This document shows positions 1 through 8,360 of a stretch of 64,000 nucleotides of DNA, one piece after another. Origin of the DNA: Bin80 sp965209015 (GTDB lineage Bacteria; Bacteroidota; Rhodothermia; Rhodothermales; Bin80); NCBI GenBank assembly GCA_965209015.1, contig OZ242367.1:682001-746000 (forward strand). Direction: 5' to 3'. The position numbers and the translations under genes are program-made. Position 1 is the stretch's first letter. Every line of letters starts with the position of its first letter. The notes under the pieces were generated by a model that saw only the letters and a list, made by a program, of their open reading frames with translations, did no database searches and was not told the origin of the DNA.

Positions 1-144
1 GCCAGATTTATCCTCGTAAGTGGGCTAATCTGGCGATTTGGTCCGTCGGTTCGGACCTTTATTGAACGCTATTTCAACTGGCTAGCCATACTTTTTGCAG
101 TACTCTTGGCAGGAGGCTTTGCAGTACTGAAGTTCCTTACTTGA
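1..144 (+). CDS. C-terminal end of a VTT/DedA-like membrane protein (partial)
   Basis: Frame 1 is open from the first base of the window to a TGA at 142-144, giving 47 residues. They read as a membrane-protein tail: a hydrophobic stretch, a short basic/aromatic segment (PSVRTFIERYFNW), a second hydrophobic helix (LAILFAVLLAGG) and a final VLKFLT. This order (amphipathic FIERxFN followed by one last helix and a K/R-YL end) resembles the C-terminus of VTT-domain (DedA/YqaA/SNARE-associated) inner-membrane proteins, which are linked to lipid scrambling and membrane homeostasis. The rest of the gene lies outside the window, so the family is an inference. The stop overlaps the 3' end of the convergent gene on the other strand by 8 bases. 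Confidence 0.5.
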   Translation, partial: ARFILVSGLIWRFGPSVRTFIERYFNWLAILFAVLLAGGFAVLKFLT

Positions 145-1699
145 TCAGGACAATTCTGGTGCCTACCACATATCGATCAGACTGGACACGAATGTAGTAG
201 CTTCCGCTCGGAAGTTGACCAGCATCAAAGTTGAGGAGATGTTCCCCGGCAGAGAGGACTCCATCATGAAGCAGATGAAGGGATCGGCCGAGCATATCTA
301 AAACTTCAGCACGTACTTCGGCTTGCTCAGGGAGAGAAAGAGTAGCTGTGGTGGTAGGATTAAACGGATTAGGGTAAGCCGGGGAGAGGGAAAAGGATTC
401 AGGAATCGTGGAGGATAGTTCCGTATTCGTGACGATGACGGGGAGCGGATCTAGAATAAACATTCCGCCTGGATCGCTATTGACAACGGTCGTCCCACTT
501 CGGGGAAAACGGAATGAACTCCATGCTCCACTATACCCAGGGGAATCCGATTCTGGATACGTATCAAAATAGGCAACTTCCCGAGGATCATTAATATCGG
601 ATATATTCACGATGCGAAGCCCAGTCTTATAGTTGGTCGCAAACATAAAATCCCCATAGATATACAGGTTATGATCACTGCTTTCCGTGGGATAATAGAA
701 CGAGGAATGGTAGACAGGGTCTTCAAGGTCACTTAGATCCCAAATGATGGTTCTGGTGTTGTTGACCTGAGGCAGATTTTCATCTGCCTCGTCATTCATA
801 AAAAAGTAGGCTTGATCAGTAGTAAGCCAGCCTTGGTGTGTGTACTGTACGAAGGGATAGGTCGCTGCAGCTACGTTCACAGGATTAGATTTATTTGTTA
901 CATCGACAATACTAATGTGATTTTCATTAGAACCAATACAGATCTCTCGGTCATGATAGGTTTCATCTGGGCCGCGATAAATAACGCATTGGACATCGTG
1001 CGTGTACCCGTCTCGACTCCTTCCAGTGGAATGATCCGCGAAGCAACCAGCGTACACTGGATTGAGAGGGTTTTGAATATTTACAATATGGAGCCCCCGA
1101 CCATTGCACGTATCAAGTGATCCTTGGCTGTTATCGGAGAGTCGATAGCCTGCGATATATGCAAATCCCGTCTCTTCGTTGATTGCAATATTGTGAGCGG
1201 AGCGGAATCCGCCATAATGAGCAGATTCAACAAAATCCTGAGGGACTCGGGGGGGATTTCGGAGTTGACGAAGATCAAAAACCTGCATCCCATTGTTCCC
1301 GCCATCCACGGTCACAAACATGTAATAATTGTAGACCTTCATATCCCTCCAGAGAATATCACGACTTTGATCATGAGAGGGGAGTTTGCCAAGGTGGATT
1401 GGATTCACAGGATCGGTTACGTCAACAAATCCTACGGATCGACTGGTACCCACAAGCACATATTCCCGCTGGGTATCAGGATCGGTCCACCCCCAGATAT
1501 CATTAAGTATATTTGCAGAGGGATCAATCACATCCTTGGAAATACGTGCAAGAAGATCTACTTGGTTGCATGCGTGATTATCCGCCATTGAGTTAATGCA
1601 CGGCACACGCGCACCCGTAATGGATGACGTAGCATATTGTGCCCAAGTGGTCTGAGAAGTAAAAAGGAGAAGGAAGGCAAAGAGGGGAAACGTTTTCAT
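137..1699 (-). CDS. Choice-of-anchor B family protein (LVIVD repeats) with T9SS sorting domain
   Basis: About 520 residues. I prefer the ATG at 1699 because it begins directly with a signal peptide (MKTFPLFAFLLLF...TWAQ); an in-frame TTG at 1720 would add seven non-hydrophobic residues. The mature part carries repeated units of the type VGFVDVTDPVNP, LHIVNIQNPLNP, ISIVDVTNKSNP and LRIVNISDINDP, i.e. LVIVD repeats predicted to form a beta-propeller, as in choice-of-anchor B proteins. The last ~80 residues are a type IX secretion C-terminal domain: SLSPAYPNPFNPTT, then VLDMLGR and a closing IVLIK. The protein should be exported by Sec, cross the outer membrane through the SprA-type translocon and end on the surface or outside the cell. 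Ligand and function are unknown. It is convergent with the partial gene at the window start and divergent from rqcH. Confidence 0.85.
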   Translation of the reverse strand: MKTFPLFAFLLLFTSQTTWAQYATSSITGARVPCINSMADNHACNQVDLLARISKDVIDPSANILNDIWGWTDPDTQREYVLVGTSRSVGFVDVTDPVNPIHLGKLPSHDQSRDILWRDMKVYNYYMFVTVDGGNNGMQVFDLRQLRNPPRVPQDFVESAHYGGFRSAHNIAINEETGFAYIAGYRLSDNSQGSLDTCNGRGLHIVNIQNPLNPVYAGCFADHSTGRSRDGYTHDVQCVIYRGPDETYHDREICIGSNENHISIVDVTNKSNPVNVAAATYPFVQYTHQGWLTTDQAYFFMNDEADENLPQVNNTRTIIWDLSDLEDPVYHSSFYYPTESSDHNLYIYGDFMFATNYKTGLRIVNISDINDPREVAYFDTYPESDSPGYSGAWSSFRFPRSGTTVVNSDPGGMFILDPLPVIVTNTELSSTIPESFSLSPAYPNPFNPTTTATLSLPEQAEVRAEVLDMLGRSLHLLHDGVLSAGEHLLNFDAGQLPSGSYYIRVQSDRYVVGTRIVLIK

Positions 1700-1910
1700 T
1701 AATGTCTTAGGGTTGACCAATAGGAACCATGAATTTCAGCGAATGTTTCCTGTTCATAAGGGAATTCGCTTACCTGACAATATGCCTAAAGGCGGTGACA
1801 AAGAGGTCCATGAGAGTAGTGGAGTCCTAATTACGGAACTGTTCATTGATTGGCACACATAAGTGATACCCGAACATATGTGTAAGATTTAAGACTTTTT
1901 TTACTCTGGA

Positions 1911-3488
1911 ATGTTAAACAATTACTATTTGCTGCGACGGCTTGCGCATATCTGGGATGAATCATTCGTTGGGGCTTCCTTTGTAGATGCATGGTCTCAT
2001 ACACCCGGCGAGTTAGTGATTGCTCTGGAGCATAATAGTTTGGTTACGGCGCTATCTTTTTTGACCCATGCGCCGTTGATTGCTGCCTTCCGACGCAAAG
2101 ATGTTGGTCGTCCGCGGCGTAATGTTACGTCTTTATTTCGTTCGCTGCGACAGCAGTCCGTCACCCGCGTATCCATTTCGGAAAGTGATAGGATCCTGAC
2201 ATTATGGTTTACTGGTGATCTACAGCTCCATGCGAGTTTATATGGAAGTCGGGCCAATGTAGTTTTGGCGGATACAGCTGGTCAGGTGCAAGAAGTATTT
2301 CGTAGGCGTTTATCAGGGCAGCTCCCCAAGCCACGCATCGCGCCAGAGCCAAGAACGATGGAAGAGTTTATGGAAAAATGGGATGATGCAAAAGGGGATT
2401 CGGTCAAGACTTTGCAACGCATTTTTCTACGTTTCAGTAGAGATCAGGCTATGGAAGCGATGAAGTTACAAGGTCAGTCTGGCGACGTAGCTCCTGCAAT
2501 GGTATTTAGGACTGCACAGAAATTACACATGAGATTATTGGATGCGGAGGGGCCTCTGCATGTTTATCGGGACCCACTACTTATCTCTCTGATTCCGATG
2601 TCCATCCGAAGTGGGGATGAAGTAGAGGTGTATGATAATATAGATGTTGGAGTACGCAAGTACGCGCAACATGCCCTTTCAGCACAGGCCTACCGTGCAC
2701 AGTACGAGCCTCAGCGGAAACAACTTGTGCGGTTGTTGGACAAGGCAGAGCGCTCACTTGAAAGAATGAAAATTGAAAAAGCTCAACCCTCACGGGCCAA
2801 TGAGTACGAGCAGTTGGGTCATCTTCTCATGGCTTCCCCCGTGTTTCCTGCGGGCGAATCCCGTGTAGAGCTTTCAGATGTATTTAATCCAGACGCCAAT
2901 GTGACGGTGAAGTTGAATCCAGCACGGAATTCCATACAAAATGCTGAACGCTACTACTCTAAGGCGCGAAAGGCACGCACATCGCGCAAAAATCTGGATC
3001 TCCGTATCGAACAGGCCGAGTCAAAAATATTATCATTACAGACAGAACTGGATGCGCTCGAGAAAGTGAGCACGATCAAGGAGCTGAAAGCATTGCAGAG
3101 TACACACGCAAAGTCTGCACAATCAGGGCGGCAATTCCGACGATATATTCTTGCACCGTCCTATGAACTATGGGTTGGGCGCAGCGCACAGGAAAATGAA
3201 ATATTAACATTCCAGTGTGCTCGCTCGTTTGATCTATGGTTTCATGCGAGAGGAGTGGTTGGAGCTCATGCCATCTTGAGGCTCCCCGGTAGAGATGCAA
3301 AGCCAAGCAGCTTTTTGATTGAACAGGCAGCTGCGATTACAGCGTGGCATAGTAAAGCTCGTACAAGTAGCCTTGCCCCCGTTGTTGTGACGCCCCGGAA
3401 GTATGTTTACCGGGCGAGCGGAGCCCCGCTGGGGAACGTTGTTCTTACTCGGGAGGAAGTTGTAATGGTTGAGCCTTCGCTGCCATGA
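1911..3488 (+). CDS. rqcH: RqcH/NFACT family ribosome-associated quality control factor
   Basis: 525 residues. The N-terminal two thirds match the NFACT-N/fibronectin-binding protein A-like region. A charged helical segment at about 260-395 is a likely coiled coil. The C-terminal NFACT-R (formerly DUF814) region contains LWFHARGVVGAHAILR, the hallmark of the family. RqcH, the bacterial relative of Rqc2/NEMF, binds stalled 50S subunits carrying nascent peptidyl-tRNA and directs C-terminal alanine tailing so that proteases can remove the chain. Length is slightly below the ~570 residues usual in Firmicutes. The ATG at 1911 is the only good start. It lies 37 bases upstream of uppP on the same strand. 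Function is inferred from family; identification as an NFACT protein is firm. Confidence 0.85.
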   Translation: MLNNYYLLRRLAHIWDESFVGASFVDAWSHTPGELVIALEHNSLVTALSFLTHAPLIAAFRRKDVGRPRRNVTSLFRSLRQQSVTRVSISESDRILTLWFTGDLQLHASLYGSRANVVLADTAGQVQEVFRRRLSGQLPKPRIAPEPRTMEEFMEKWDDAKGDSVKTLQRIFLRFSRDQAMEAMKLQGQSGDVAPAMVFRTAQKLHMRLLDAEGPLHVYRDPLLISLIPMSIRSGDEVEVYDNIDVGVRKYAQHALSAQAYRAQYEPQRKQLVRLLDKAERSLERMKIEKAQPSRANEYEQLGHLLMASPVFPAGESRVELSDVFNPDANVTVKLNPARNSIQNAERYYSKARKARTSRKNLDLRIEQAESKILSLQTELDALEKVSTIKELKALQSTHAKSAQSGRQFRRYILAPSYELWVGRSAQENEILTFQCARSFDLWFHARGVVGAHAILRLPGRDAKPSSFLIEQAAAITAWHSKARTSSLAPVVVTPRKYVYRASGAPLGNVVLTREEVVMVEPSLP

Positions 3489-3525
3489 GACAATTTCCCA
3501 CTATTTTGCATAGATTCAAAGTTGG

Positions 3526-4326
3526 ATGACTTGGTGGCAGGCGGTAATTCTTGGACTTTTACAGGGGCTGACGGAATTCCTTCCCGTTTCTTCTTCGGGG
3601 CATCTGGTTTTGGCACAGCATGTACTGGGCTTGCAACTCACACCGGATGTTACGTTTGAAGTCTTCCTTCATGCCGGAACTGCTCTCAGTATTATGACGG
3701 TTTATAGACATCAGCTCTGGTCTATTGTCACTCATACCACTCGCTCCTTGGCCCATCCTGTAAGGGGGTATCATACCAATTCAGAGGTTCGAATTGTTTG
3801 GCAGGTGGGCTTTGCGAGTATTCCTGCTGGTTTGGCTTATATATTCCTAGATGCAAAATTGGAATGGACCTACGCGCGTCCCTGGTTTGCATGTATAATG
3901 TTGGTTGTGACAGGGGCACTACTTGGGAGTACTTTACTGGCACGTACTCAGGATGGTCAGGTGACCATATGGAAATCAGTTCTGATTGGATTAGCCCAAG
4001 CAATAGCGTTACTTCCTGGGGTATCCAGATCGGGGGCTACAATCAGCTTTGCACTGCTGTCAGGTGTAAAACCCAGATCGGCGGCTGACTTTTCATTTAT
4101 TATGGTTCTTCCTGTCATCTTAGGTGCGACGTTCATTAAAGTAATTGAACTCATTCAGTCACCAGAAACCATTGATTGGCTACCTGTATTGTTCGGAACA
4201 CTCATAGCCTACGGAACAGGTATTTTTGCAATTCATATAGTACTCAGATTTATTCGTCGTGGTCGGCTGTATATATTTTCGATTTACTGCGTAGGAGTGG
4301 GTGGATTAGGACTATTATTTTTATAG
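3526..4326 (+). CDS. uppP: Undecaprenyl-diphosphatase UppP (BacA family)
   Basis: 266 residues, the normal size. It removes one phosphate from undecaprenyl pyrophosphate on the outer face of the inner membrane, returning the lipid carrier used for peptidoglycan and other surface polymers. The two family signatures are present: GLTEFLPVSSSGHLVL near residues 14-29, with the catalytic Glu17 and the Ser/His cluster, and LPGVSRSGAT at about 163-172 with the essential Arg168. The remainder is a series of hydrophobic membrane spans. It starts at the ATG at 3526 and is followed 24 bases after its stop by the EcsC-family gene, so the run from rqcH to EcsC may be co-transcribed. Confidence 0.95.
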   Translation: MTWWQAVILGLLQGLTEFLPVSSSGHLVLAQHVLGLQLTPDVTFEVFLHAGTALSIMTVYRHQLWSIVTHTTRSLAHPVRGYHTNSEVRIVWQVGFASIPAGLAYIFLDAKLEWTYARPWFACIMLVVTGALLGSTLLARTQDGQVTIWKSVLIGLAQAIALLPGVSRSGATISFALLSGVKPRSAADFSFIMVLPVILGATFIKVIELIQSPETIDWLPVLFGTLIAYGTGIFAIHIVLRFIRRGRLYIFSIYCVGVGGLGLLFL

Positions 4327-4350
4327 CAATACAAGTGACAAATATTATTC

Positions 4351-5169
4351 ATGCGGCTTACTGCATATGAAAAATCTGTACAGAGGGAAGTCGACGCATG
4401 GCTCCGTGGAGATCCCTCATTACTTGCTCGTGCGATGGACTGGGTGATGCGTCCAGTTGATTGGGCTGTTGAGCAAGGAGTTCCCGCGCATCTGGTGGAT
4501 CAGATGAGTGACGCGATCGGTGGATTTCTTTCCAAACTCAATGATGCAACGAAGTGGGCGCTTGATTTGAGTGGAATTCAATCCGAGGCCCGCAAGCTCG
4601 GATTGGAGCTTGATCAGATTGAAGACCTACGTACGGCTCCTCTGGAAACATTGGATGAATTAGCCAAGGGATTCTTTACACAGAATACGGTTTTAGCAGC
4701 GCTCAGTGGAGGGGGAACAGGTCTCGGAGGAGTCGTTCTAATTGCCGCGGATGTTCCGCTACTTTTTGCCATCAATCTTCATTTAATCCAGAAGATTGGT
4801 GCAGCATACGGGTTTCCAATGACCGGACCTGAACACGGGACTATTGTCTTGTCCATCTACAATGCAGCAGCAGCTAATTCCCGCGAGGCACGCAGCGGTG
4901 CACTTCATGAAATCGGGATCGCTGCCGCTTCATATGCAGGTGGTGGATCCTATCAAGGACGGGTACGCGGAGTCCTTTCCGATCAATCTCGGCATGTGCC
5001 TAGAGAGTTGGCCAAAAACCTTGTCGGTCGGAAATTACTACAGACCATCCCACTGGCTGGTGCAGCGGTTGGAGCAGGCGTAAATTACTGGTTCACCAGA
5101 GAGACTGCGCAGACCTCCTTCATGTTGTTTCGGTCGCTGTTTATTGAATATAAAGATCGCCTTCGCTGA
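4351..5169 (+). CDS. EcsC family protein
   Basis: 272 residues resembling the EcsC protein family (named for the third gene of the Bacillus ecs locus; biochemical activity unknown). Visible features: a charged N-terminus, a central Gly/Ala-rich hydrophobic stretch (LAALSGGGTGLGGVVLIAADVPLLFAINLHLIQKIGAAYGF, residues about 113-152) that could be membrane-inserted, and a second glycine-rich helix near the C-terminus (IPLAGAAVGAGVNYWF). The start is the ATG at 4351, just after uppP. Its position behind a cell-envelope gene is compatible with an envelope role, but that is only context. Confidence 0.75.
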   Translation: MRLTAYEKSVQREVDAWLRGDPSLLARAMDWVMRPVDWAVEQGVPAHLVDQMSDAIGGFLSKLNDATKWALDLSGIQSEARKLGLELDQIEDLRTAPLETLDELAKGFFTQNTVLAALSGGGTGLGGVVLIAADVPLLFAINLHLIQKIGAAYGFPMTGPEHGTIVLSIYNAAAANSREARSGALHEIGIAAASYAGGGSYQGRVRGVLSDQSRHVPRELAKNLVGRKLLQTIPLAGAAVGAGVNYWFTRETAQTSFMLFRSLFIEYKDRLR

Positions 5170-5282
5170 TGAGCTGACAGTTGATTTCAGGGGCCGGTAT
5201 CTCGGATCATCCTGAATCTATGAATCTTGTGTACTTCAATCTTTTGCTTGGGATGGTTCGTCAAAGACCTGAATTTTCTCGG

Positions 5283-5333
5283 TAGATCTAGGCAGGTCCG
5301 TGCTGCGCGCACGGATACGTCGGACCTGATCTA
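5283..5333. other. Structured inverted repeat upstream of the NYN-CSD gene
   Basis: An 8-bp arm CAGGTCCG (5293-5300) pairs with CGGACCTG (5321-5328), and TAGAT (5283-5287) pairs with ATCTA (5329-5333) around a 5-base bulge. A smaller hairpin (GTGC/GCAC, 5300-5312) is nested inside. No T-run follows on either strand, so it does not look like a standard intrinsic terminator. It lies about 110 bases before the NYN-CSD start and may be an mRNA leader structure or a DNA site. Confidence 0.4.
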
Positions 5334-5442
5334 ACAAAAAAGAATTGGAGAGCGCTGGTTGAATGAACCAAGATTGTTTTAAGTAGGAACACCACCATGG
5401 TGTTTGCCGTAATTTACTGGGGCTAACGGCAGATTATTAAAG

Positions 5443-6348
5443 ATGAAATCTCGGGATACTCGCTTGACGAGTATAGGTGTGTTCTATGATGGAATGCATT
5501 TTAAGCATGTCAGTGACTACTATAATTATTTCCATCAGCGCAAGGCTCGGATTAGTATTTCAGGTCTGCACAGGTTTGTGTGTGAGCAGGTCGCAGAGAA
5601 AGAGGGGGCAAATCCCAAATTTTGTCGAATCGTAGATGCGCATTATTTCAGAGGACGATTGTCTGCTACCAAGGCAGAGGAGCAAAATCTGCTGCTGAAT
5701 GAACGTAAGTTTGAAGATGTATTGATTAGCGAGGGAGTGACGACTCACTTCCTCCCTGTTCATCCCTCCTCAGGTGAAAAGGGGATTGACGTCTGGCTTT
5801 CCCTTGAAGCTTATGATCTAGCTATATCTAAACGATACGATGTGTGTGTGTTGGTTACGGGCGATGCAGACTATTTGCCATTGGTTCGAAAATTAAATAC
5901 GTTAGGTATACGAGTCATGTTACTTGCTTGGGATTTTGAGTATGTTGATCATCGCGAAAATAAAAAATCTACAAGGACCTCCCAAAAATTGATGGATGAA
6001 GTCACCTATCCCGTCCTGATGGATAAGATTATTGATGATCGCTCCAGAAGAGATGACATGATCTTGAATAATCTCTTCCTAAAATCTTCGGGGAAACCAC
6101 TATCCGATTTTGAGATAGGTTATAACCAGCACTCCAAACTACAAGGGAAAATTATTAACCTGCGAGATGGCTACGGATTCATTGAGCCAAACAGGAAAGA
6201 GGGAAACAACACGTTCTTCCACCATTCAGTCGTTGTTGATGGTGAATTCAATGATCTGCGGGTTAATGATCAGGTGGTATATATTCTCTCAACAGATCCT
6301 CCCGAGGAAGGTAAAGGTCCTCCCGCGACCGAAGTTCGCAAGATCTAA
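5443..6348 (+). CDS. NYN (DUF88/LabA-like) ribonuclease domain fused to a cold-shock domain
   Basis: 301 residues in two parts. Residues ~8-190 form a NYN/PIN-like fold: VFYDGMHF with Asp16, KGIDVWLS with Asp116, and LVTGDADYLPLV with Asp141 and Asp143, i.e. the acidic set that binds metal and cuts RNA in this superfamily. Residues ~232-301 are a cold-shock (S1-like) nucleic-acid-binding domain with RNP1 DGYGFIE (242-248) and RNP2 NTFFHHS (256-262). The arrangement suggests an RNA-cutting enzyme that carries its own single-strand binding module. The ATG at 5443 is followed at once by basic residues and the first beta-strand. The gene stands alone, with ~270 bases of leader. The substrate is unknown; nuclease activity is inferred from conserved residues. 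Confidence 0.85.
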   Translation: MKSRDTRLTSIGVFYDGMHFKHVSDYYNYFHQRKARISISGLHRFVCEQVAEKEGANPKFCRIVDAHYFRGRLSATKAEEQNLLLNERKFEDVLISEGVTTHFLPVHPSSGEKGIDVWLSLEAYDLAISKRYDVCVLVTGDADYLPLVRKLNTLGIRVMLLAWDFEYVDHRENKKSTRTSQKLMDEVTYPVLMDKIIDDRSRRDDMILNNLFLKSSGKPLSDFEIGYNQHSKLQGKIINLRDGYGFIEPNRKEGNNTFFHHSVVVDGEFNDLRVNDQVVYILSTDPPEEGKGPPATEVRKI

Positions 6349-6561
6349 CCTTGGCTTTGAGAGTCATAACCGAAGTTGAACCGAGTTTATTTGGAGTTGA
6401 ATCTTTTGGAGTTTAATGCCGTGATGTTAGAGAACTTTGATTGGTACCATGACACCGCTCGCGATTATAGCGAAAATTTTGCTGACGTTACCTTTTGCAG
6501 TTATTGCCAGCTTTCACCACCGATGCGAAGGCATTGGCAAATATGATTGAGTTAGCACCGA

Positions 6562-6951
6562 ATGGCTAAACACTTACATCTTTCCTCAAGGCACCGCAAA
6601 ATACTCATGGCTCTATTAGCTACTCATCTGCCAGATATTGAGGTATGGGCCTATGGTAGCCAAGTTAATGAGCGCAGCCATGAGGGTAGTGATCTTGCTC
6701 TTGTGCTACGGGGAGAGAATCTCAAGAAAATCCCCGCTGACTGGTTAGACGATTTTGAAGAGGCTATACGGGATTCATCAATTCCCTTTCTCGTTGAGAT
6801 ACGGGACGGTGCACGGATTCCAGAACGGTTTCACTCTCAGACTGAGCGGCAGTATGTCTTGATTATTCCAGCCAAACAAAGCCAGTCAGCAAGCAAAATA
6901 GAGGAAGTAGAGTCCAACATAAACTCAAGTGAATCCACACGTCTACGATAA
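6562..6951 (+). CDS. MNT-type nucleotidyltransferase domain protein with altered catalytic motif
   Basis: 129 residues. The small nucleotidyltransferase (pol-beta superfamily, MNT type) fold is recognisable from VWAYGSQVNERSHEGSDLALVLRG followed by the conserved IPFLVEIRD strand. Members of this family normally carry GSDLDLV, where two aspartates bind metal. Here the second is alanine (GSDLALV; codon GCT), while the third acidic position (Glu of LVEIRD) is kept. Such proteins often pair with a HEPN or substrate-binding partner as a toxin-antitoxin module, in which the MNT protein AMPylates the toxin. No partner gene is visible within 200 bases upstream or in the small downstream gene. It may be a decayed or non-catalytic copy. 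The C-terminal ~30 residues are polar and unconserved-looking. Confidence 0.75.
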   Translation: MAKHLHLSSRHRKILMALLATHLPDIEVWAYGSQVNERSHEGSDLALVLRGENLKKIPADWLDDFEEAIRDSSIPFLVEIRDGARIPERFHSQTERQYVLIIPAKQSQSASKIEEVESNINSSESTRLR

Positions 6952-7032
6952 TGAATTCTAGATTGACCGGTTCAGACCTACCACATGGTATGGATCTTGA
7001 AGTTTTAACCGTATGGGGGAAGGTCCCAGAAT

Positions 7033-7257
7033 TTGGTGCCCATCCTGGGAAAGATCTATAAAGGAATGAGTCCGGTAGTAGGCATTTTATTAACGTTGAT
7101 AGGATATTTTATCGTGAGAGCGGGCTGGCGTTTGTACAGGGCCATTGAAGTAGATCGTCCGAATAAAATTAAGCGAAGACCTCGGCGTCAGACTATTCAG
7201 GATGAGTTTGACGAAGAGTACGGTACTGAAGATGTCCACTGGCGGGATCTGCCATGA
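7033..7257 (+). CDS. Small single-span membrane protein, function unknown
   Basis: 74 residues if begun at the TTG at 7033. GTG 7036 and ATG 7066 are in-frame alternatives; a purine-rich GGGGGAAGG lies about 10 bases before the first. One hydrophobic segment (VVGILLTLIGYFIVRAGW) is followed by a basic stretch (KIKRRPRR) and an acidic tail. The positive-inside rule places the tail in the cytoplasm. I do not recognise a family. Its stop is 3 bases from the stop of the convergent tonB-like gene. The reading frame has a plausible protein composition, but it may not be translated from the upstream start. Confidence 0.5.
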   Translation: MVPILGKIYKGMSPVVGILLTLIGYFIVRAGWRLYRAIEVDRPNKIKRRPRRQTIQDEFDEEYGTEDVHWRDLP

Positions 7258-7260
7258 GGC

Positions 7261-7923
7261 TTAGACCCCAAATCGAAATGAAAGCCGATGGTTACTGTCC
7301 ACAGCCGCCCCAGCTTTTCTTGCCGGGCGAAAAAGAGATCGGAGGGCAGCACGCACTGCGGCCTCTTCAAGACCATAGCCTAATTCGTCAACCAGTGTCC
7401 GCGTTTCTTCTCTCTCATTAAGTAAATAACGCTCAAGTATTTGTGGGGATTGGACACGTCCCCGTTTGTCTACGACAACAGAGATCACGATTTCGGCACG
7501 AATCTTACGACGTTGAGCGGATCGTGGATATTCAGGGGTGACAATTCGGATCGGCTTCGGGGGTTCGGATGAGGCAATTCCGCCAGTGAGAGCCGCGTCG
7601 GGGTCAGGGGGGAGTTCGTCCATAGGAGGACCTGCCACCGACAGAGGATCAAAGTCCAGAAGCAGATCTTCCTCAAGAATCACATCTTCCGGTCTGATGA
7701 CTGGTGGGATTGGTGGAGGCGGCGGTGGAGACCGTCTCACTTGGCGAGTAGAGACAACCTCCTCCATTTGGATTGTTTCAGGACTGGAGTAAATAATCTC
7801 CAATGGCTCCGGGGCCAACGGGAGAGGCCACAGCTTAATACAGAGGAGTATAAGGACTTGCACCGTAATGATACAGGCAAGCAACCGCATTACGTAGGAG
7901 TCCCTGTTATAATGGCGTTCCAT
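7261..7923 (-). CDS. TonB family energy transducer
   Basis: 220 residues with the usual TonB plan: short cytoplasmic N-terminus, one inner-membrane helix (LLACIITVQVLILLCIKLW, about 14-32), a proline-rich periplasmic spacer (RSPPPPPPIPP then acidic) and a C-terminal TonB domain (about 125-219) with TPEYPRSAQRRKIRAEIVISVVVDKRGRV. It couples the proton-motive force, via ExbB/ExbD, to outer-membrane TonB-dependent receptors. ExbB, ExbD and receptor genes are not nearby. The acidic spacer (EEDLLLDFDPL) is short for a protein spanning the periplasm. The ATG at 7923 is the natural start. Confidence 0.85.
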   Translation of the reverse strand: MERHYNRDSYVMRLLACIITVQVLILLCIKLWPLPLAPEPLEIIYSSPETIQMEEVVSTRQVRRSPPPPPPIPPVIRPEDVILEEDLLLDFDPLSVAGPPMDELPPDPDAALTGGIASSEPPKPIRIVTPEYPRSAQRRKIRAEIVISVVVDKRGRVQSPQILERYLLNEREETRTLVDELGYGLEEAAVRAALRSLFRPARKAGAAVDSNHRLSFRFGV

Positions 7924-8047
7924 CCATAGGAATCGTCAGTGGAGTTCAATCGCGAGTTTAGGAGCTTTTTTCAAGATTCATGTTCATCAAGTAATCAGGT
8001 GAAAATGGATCGGAATCAGTCGGTTATGAAAAAAAGTCTTTCGTACT

Positions 8048-8124
8048 CTTTGGACCCTCTCCTTTTCAGCAAGAATTTGCGCATGAGACACACAAACCAG
8101 AGTCCCACAAAAGAGGGTCCAAAG
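8048..8124. repeat. 13-bp perfect inverted repeat in the tonB-carA intergenic region
   Basis: CTTTGGACCCTCT (8048-8060) is exactly complementary to AGAGGGTCCAAAG (8112-8124), with about 51 bases between the arms. The pairing can be extended by TTTT/AAAA across a two-base bulge. The rest of the 7924-8324 interval shows no convincing gene: the open frame at 7939-8304 has an unnatural composition and no recognisable features. Confidence 0.5.
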
Positions 8125-8324
8125 TCGTATTCACATCAGTCAGCTGTGTTCATAAAACATTTCTTAATCATGACAATGGACTTGGATCTCCTCATCAAAT
8201 CCATATGGATGTGTGTAATGAAACTAACGATCTGGAGTCACTTTGCGGGGGAAAATTTTGGGTGGCTCACAGGACTAAACCTCAACTTCAGCGTTGAAAT
8301 GTAGTCAAATTTTGGAATGTCCGT

Positions 8325-8352
8325 TTGAGACTCTTATCTTAGGCGATATATG
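8325..8352 (+). promoter_or_regulatory. Candidate promoter for carAB
   Basis: TTGAGA (8325-8330) and TATATG (8347-8352) are separated by 16 bases, a fair match to a housekeeping promoter. A start site near 8359 would place the hairpin at 8361 at the very 5' end of the message. Many Bacteroidota promoters use a different consensus, so this is tentative. Confidence 0.3.
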
Positions 8353-8360
8353 GTTAGGAT

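Noticed and set aside
6349..6561. Remnant of a HEPN/substrate-binding partner upstream of the nucleotidyltransferase
   Set aside because: All three frames read without any helix pattern typical of those families; no evidence of a gene.
7939..8304. 121-residue plus-strand frame between tonB and carA
   Set aside because: Composition is Ser/Met/Trp-rich without domain features, it includes the 13-bp inverted repeat, and it has no ribosome binding site.
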